This document shows positions 61,452-64,000 of a stretch of DNA of 64,000 bases, in pieces; positions within the stretch are counted from its first letter, which is position 1, and each line of letters opens with the position of its first letter. Origin of the DNA: Candidatus Obscuribacterales bacterium (GTDB taxonomy: Bacteria > Cyanobacteriota > Vampirovibrionia > Obscuribacterales > Obscuribacteraceae); the NCBI GenBank assembly GCA_020050835.1, contig JAGVKB010000139.1:1-64000 (forward strand), written 5' to 3'. The notes beneath the pieces were generated by a model, which did no database searches, was not told where the DNA came from, and saw nothing but the letters and a program-made list of their open reading frames with translations. The translations under genes were made by a program, and so were the position numbers.

Positions 61452-62016
61452 CCTCTGGTATGCAGAAGTTCCCCCAGAGACCGAGATCACTCAAGGTGAT
61501 CTGATAATGGGCTGCCCGGTTCTCGAATGGAGTAAGCCTGCCGCAGATTACACACCAGAATCGCTTAAAGCAATTTGTGATGGAATTTCTGCCGACGTCG
61601 TAGTAATGACGCAAGCCTGTGATTTGGCTCAAAAGAAAGTCGACAACGTTATTGTTTGCGCACATTATTCTCTGTCCGAGTACAAAACAAACTGGGAGGA
61701 GACGAAGAAAGCAAAAGGGCAAACGGCGAACGCCAAAGAGTGGAAAAACCTTTGCAATGATGTTTGCGATGGATACCGTTGGCATCTATCAATGCTTAAT
61801 GGCAAAGACGACGGCGATCTGAAGATAGAGCGGCGAATCGTGGACTTCCACTATATCTATTCTCTGCCGATTGAATTTCTTCAATCCTTTGTCAAATCGC
61901 AGAACACACCTCGGTTAACGCTATTACCACCCTATCGGGAACACTTGTCACAAGCGTTCGCTCGATTCTTTATGCGAGTCGGATTACCCATTAACATCTC
62001 TAAATCCTGGGATTAA
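61444..62016 (+). CDS. Hypothetical protein, last gene of the TIGR04255 operon
   Basis: 190 residues from ATG 61444. Contains EITQGDLIMGCPVLEW, ADVVVMTQACDLAQKKVDNV and VICAHYSL-like strands, then a Lys-rich helix and RLTLLPPYREHLSQAFARFF. The TQACDLAQ segment recalls a small group of accessory proteins with a TQ(S/T/A)CD motif of unknown function. No catalytic site can be named. Tight coupling with the TIGR04255 gene suggests one complex or pathway. Confidence 0.75.
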   Translation: MTNLWYAEVPPETEITQGDLIMGCPVLEWSKPAADYTPESLKAICDGISADVVVMTQACDLAQKKVDNVIVCAHYSLSEYKTNWEETKKAKGQTANAKEWKNLCNDVCDGYRWHLSMLNGKDDGDLKIERRIVDFHYIYSLPIEFLQSFVKSQNTPRLTLLPPYREHLSQAFARFFMRVGLPINISKSWD

Positions 62017-62069
62017 AACGGGCAAACCCACAAGCACCATATTTAGTATCAGCAGAATCCGTACCAGCG

Positions 62070-63167
62070 CTACTCTGCTCGATGAACTCGAACGTAATCG
62101 CCCTTGAATGTTTTGTCTTCTTCCAGCGACAGTCCGTCGCCCGGTCTTCCATCCCTATGCATTGATCCGATTATCTTGTACTGAATGCTATGACCGATAG
62201 CTCCCGAGTCCACATCAGTAAAGTTAATCGATTGAGTACCTTCAATGTTACCGGGCATATCCCACTTGTTCTCATCCTTGGTGAGGTCGGCGCCAGTTCT
62301 AGGACTTCCATGAACGAACTTGGACAGTCGGAGAGGAATGTCTTTTGAAGAAACATAGATGCGCGTCTTGTCGGCGTTTGCTGCGACCTTGAAAAAATAA
62401 TTCTTGAAGGTTGCCCGATCAATGTCTGGAGACGTGAGCACCACCTCGCGGAATCGATCAGGACTTCCGTTCTTCTTGTCGTATCTCGACTGGAGATACC
62501 AGTTAACAAGCCGGTTTCCCATGCTATGCGAGACCGTCATGAGATGTTTGCTGTCGAAAAACTGTTCCATCCCTTGCATGAATACCTGGAACGGGCGTAC
62601 GCTCCATTCCGCATTACATTCGTCGACGGTGTACCCTTTAAGTTTAGCGGCCGACGGCCATGAGAAGAGAACAACAGGCTCTTTGAGCGCAAGTTCCAAC
62701 CTCGCCGCTGACCCGGCGGCTCCGGAAAACTTATTGTTGTAGCCGTGGACAAAAACGCAAGTTTCTTCGTACTTCGTGATCTGATGCCGACCTTGCAGAG
62801 CCTTGTAAAAATCGTCGCGCGAAAGTTTTTCGATTTTTACTTCCTTGCGTTTCTTTTTCTCTGAATCTTTCCAGCCCAATTTAACCATCGAAGTTTTGTC
62901 GACGTCTGTTGCGGTTTCTGCCGGAATCGTCACGGTGACAATTCCGTATTCCACACCCTGATCGTCTTTGGCTAAGTTGCGGGCACCTGAATAGTCTTGC
63001 TTGCCGTCTACTGCACTACGAGTTGTCGCAAAAAATACTGGGACGGAAACCCAAGTTCCAGACTTCTTATCGGCAGCCAGACAAGGTTGCTGGTATAAGC
63101 AAATCAAGATCACTAGGATAACTTGCCATTTGACAGGGAGCAAAGTAGAGAACAACGACAAGGACAT
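62070..63167 (-). CDS. Secreted alpha/beta hydrolase, DUF900 family
   Basis: 365 residues. Signal peptide (LILICLYQQPCLAAD region, cleavage near residue 32). PVFFATTRSAVDG and ETCVFVHGYNNKFSGAAGSA are DUF900 hallmarks. The nucleophile Ser is in VSHSMGNRLVNWYL. Lipase-like fold; substrate unknown, periplasmic or extracellular. It is convergent with the TIGR04255 operon (53-bp gap), so may be cargo of the island or part of the host. Confidence 0.88.
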   Translation of the reverse strand: MSLSLFSTLLPVKWQVILVILICLYQQPCLAADKKSGTWVSVPVFFATTRSAVDGKQDYSGARNLAKDDQGVEYGIVTVTIPAETATDVDKTSMVKLGWKDSEKKKRKEVKIEKLSRDDFYKALQGRHQITKYEETCVFVHGYNNKFSGAAGSAARLELALKEPVVLFSWPSAAKLKGYTVDECNAEWSVRPFQVFMQGMEQFFDSKHLMTVSHSMGNRLVNWYLQSRYDKKNGSPDRFREVVLTSPDIDRATFKNYFFKVAANADKTRIYVSSKDIPLRLSKFVHGSPRTGADLTKDENKWDMPGNIEGTQSINFTDVDSGAIGHSIQYKIIGSMHRDGRPGDGLSLEEDKTFKGDYVRVHRAE

Positions 63168-63492
63168 TAGCTAGGTCCTCCCGACCGACAATTACAACCG
63201 GGATCATAGCCGCTGTGCAGCCCTAACAGATCTTGACTTCTTTTGCGTGTTCATGCGCCATTGCCGAAAAAATGACGCAGCAATTCTTTGCCCCGCACGG
63301 TCTGGGCTGGTACCGGAAATAGACAAAGTGCATTCCTCGTGGACGCTCCATTCTACGGGGGCAGCACCACCGCGCATCAAGCGCACCTGAGTACAGCAAA
63401 GAGAAGCAAGCACCCACCGCTTGACTCGCAGAGCCGCCCCCGTACCCCGATTTGCGTTAGGCGAAAGCCGCAACATAACCGGAGGTATTGGT
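63168..63492. other. Divergent intergenic region
   Basis: 325 bp between the divergently transcribed hydrolase and radC-like genes; no supported gene. Apart from the GGAGG before radC, no promoter or repeat stood out. Confidence 0.5.
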
Positions 63493-63960
63493 ATGAATAG
63501 CAGAACGTTGAAAAAACATCTTAGATACATCGTTCCAGAAATGCGCCTGGCACTGATAAGAGAGCCCGGTCCTAACCCGCTCCCAGTCAATTGTCCCGAT
63601 GACATCGAAAGATTTGTAGAACCTCTTCGGCGTTATTCTGAAGAATATTTCGTTGTCTTTCATCTCTCGGCGCGCAATGAAATTTGCAATTATCAAATTG
63701 TGTCACATGGCAGTCTCGCGGCATCTTTAGTGCATCCGCGTGAAGTGTTTAAAGGCGCTTTGATCGCAAATTCGTTTGCAATAATTGTCGCTCACAATCA
63801 TCCAGGCGGATCGCTAACGCCTAGTCGAGAAGATCTCGAAACCACGGAAACGCTCATCAAAGCTGGCGATTTACTGGGAGTGAAAGTGATCGACCATATC
63901 ATTGTCAGCTCAAATGGATTGAGCAGTCTCCGAGAGACTCATGGCTACATGTGGCAATAG
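63493..63960 (+). CDS. RadC-like JAMM-domain protein (short form)
   Basis: 155 residues from ATG 63493 with GGAGG 7 nt upstream (frame open to 63421). The MPN/JAMM metal site is AIIVAHNHPGGSLTPSRED, preceded by a region typical of RadC (VSHGSLAASLVHPREVFKGA). The helix-hairpin-helix half of chromosomal RadC is missing, as in the short RadC proteins carried by plasmids and integrated elements. Biochemical role unknown despite the historical DNA repair name. Confidence 0.9.
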   Translation: MNSRTLKKHLRYIVPEMRLALIREPGPNPLPVNCPDDIERFVEPLRRYSEEYFVVFHLSARNEICNYQIVSHGSLAASLVHPREVFKGALIANSFAIIVAHNHPGGSLTPSREDLETTETLIKAGDLLGVKVIDHIIVSSNGLSSLRETHGYMWQ

Positions 63961-64000
63961 AACTGGCTAAAGCAAGCTCAAAGTGTTTTTTATGCTTTGG

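Noticed and set aside
63204-63605. 133-codon ORF antisense to the radC-like gene
   Set aside because: Overlaps the conserved JAMM gene, lacks an SD and has no domain.

Overview
The window reads as a chromosomal segment of a Gram-negative bacterium related to Cyanobacteria but not photosynthetic. The best guess is Vampirovibrionia/Melainabacteria, Obscuribacter-like; this is inference from gene content, not a database match. Supporting signs are a Ycf46/Ycf35/DUF2997 cluster, a Tic20-like membrane protein, an SLH-domain plus coiled-coil envelope protein of the cyanobacterial porin type, KdsB (Kdo activation, so LPS), and many secreted TPR proteins. No photosynthesis gene was seen.

Layout. 1-10.5 kb: a left-edge truncated TonB-like protein, secreted and TPR proteins, the Mrp/ApbC Fe-S ATPase, RecN, tRNA-Gln(TTG), ribosomal protein L25, a sensor kinase, an inositol-monophosphatase-family enzyme and an SLH protein. 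11-14.5 kb: a leftward operon of a ribbon-helix-helix protein, Ycf46 AAA+ ATPase, Ycf35 (DUF1257), DUF2997 and an NrdG-like radical SAM protein, with a TGACGT repeat operator upstream. 14.8-19 kb: GatD-like amidotransferase, two paralogous secreted proteins of unknown family and a saccharopine-dehydrogenase-family enzyme. 19.3-24 kb: the classic yceD-rpmF-plsX-fabH-fabD operon. 24-27 kb: amidohydrolase, degenerate GGDEF protein and an orphan AbiEi-like (DUF6088) regulator. 27-47 kb: mostly housekeeping genes (secDF, queG/queA, cinA, folD, thiL, yggT, M48 protease, diguanylate cyclase, hisS, tic20-like). 47-57.8 kb: orphan ParA, a putative structured RNA, a matrixin-type metalloprotease with TPRs, more TPR proteins, GDPD, LemA-like, KdsB and Dtd.

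57.8-64 kb: tRNA-fMet followed by a probable integrated island. It holds a DUF4160-fusion protein, a short SSB, an RHH-TIGR04255-unknown-unknown operon, a secreted DUF900 hydrolase and a RadC protein reduced to its JAMM domain. Composition is more AT-rich by eye in the middle of this part.

Most interesting signals: (1) the Ycf46-Ycf35-DUF2997-radical SAM operon in an apparently non-photosynthetic genome; (2) an exactly shared inverted repeat, CTGTTAGA-N14-TCTAACAG, upstream of both the AbiEi-like gene and gatD, suggesting a two-target regulon; (3) the island operon at 59.8-62.0 kb, a candidate uncharacterised defence or toxin-antitoxin locus; (4) a compact three-helix RNA fold at 48009-48084; (5) a 76-bp hairpin at 10836-10911. 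All functional calls come from reading the sequence by eye; no search was run.
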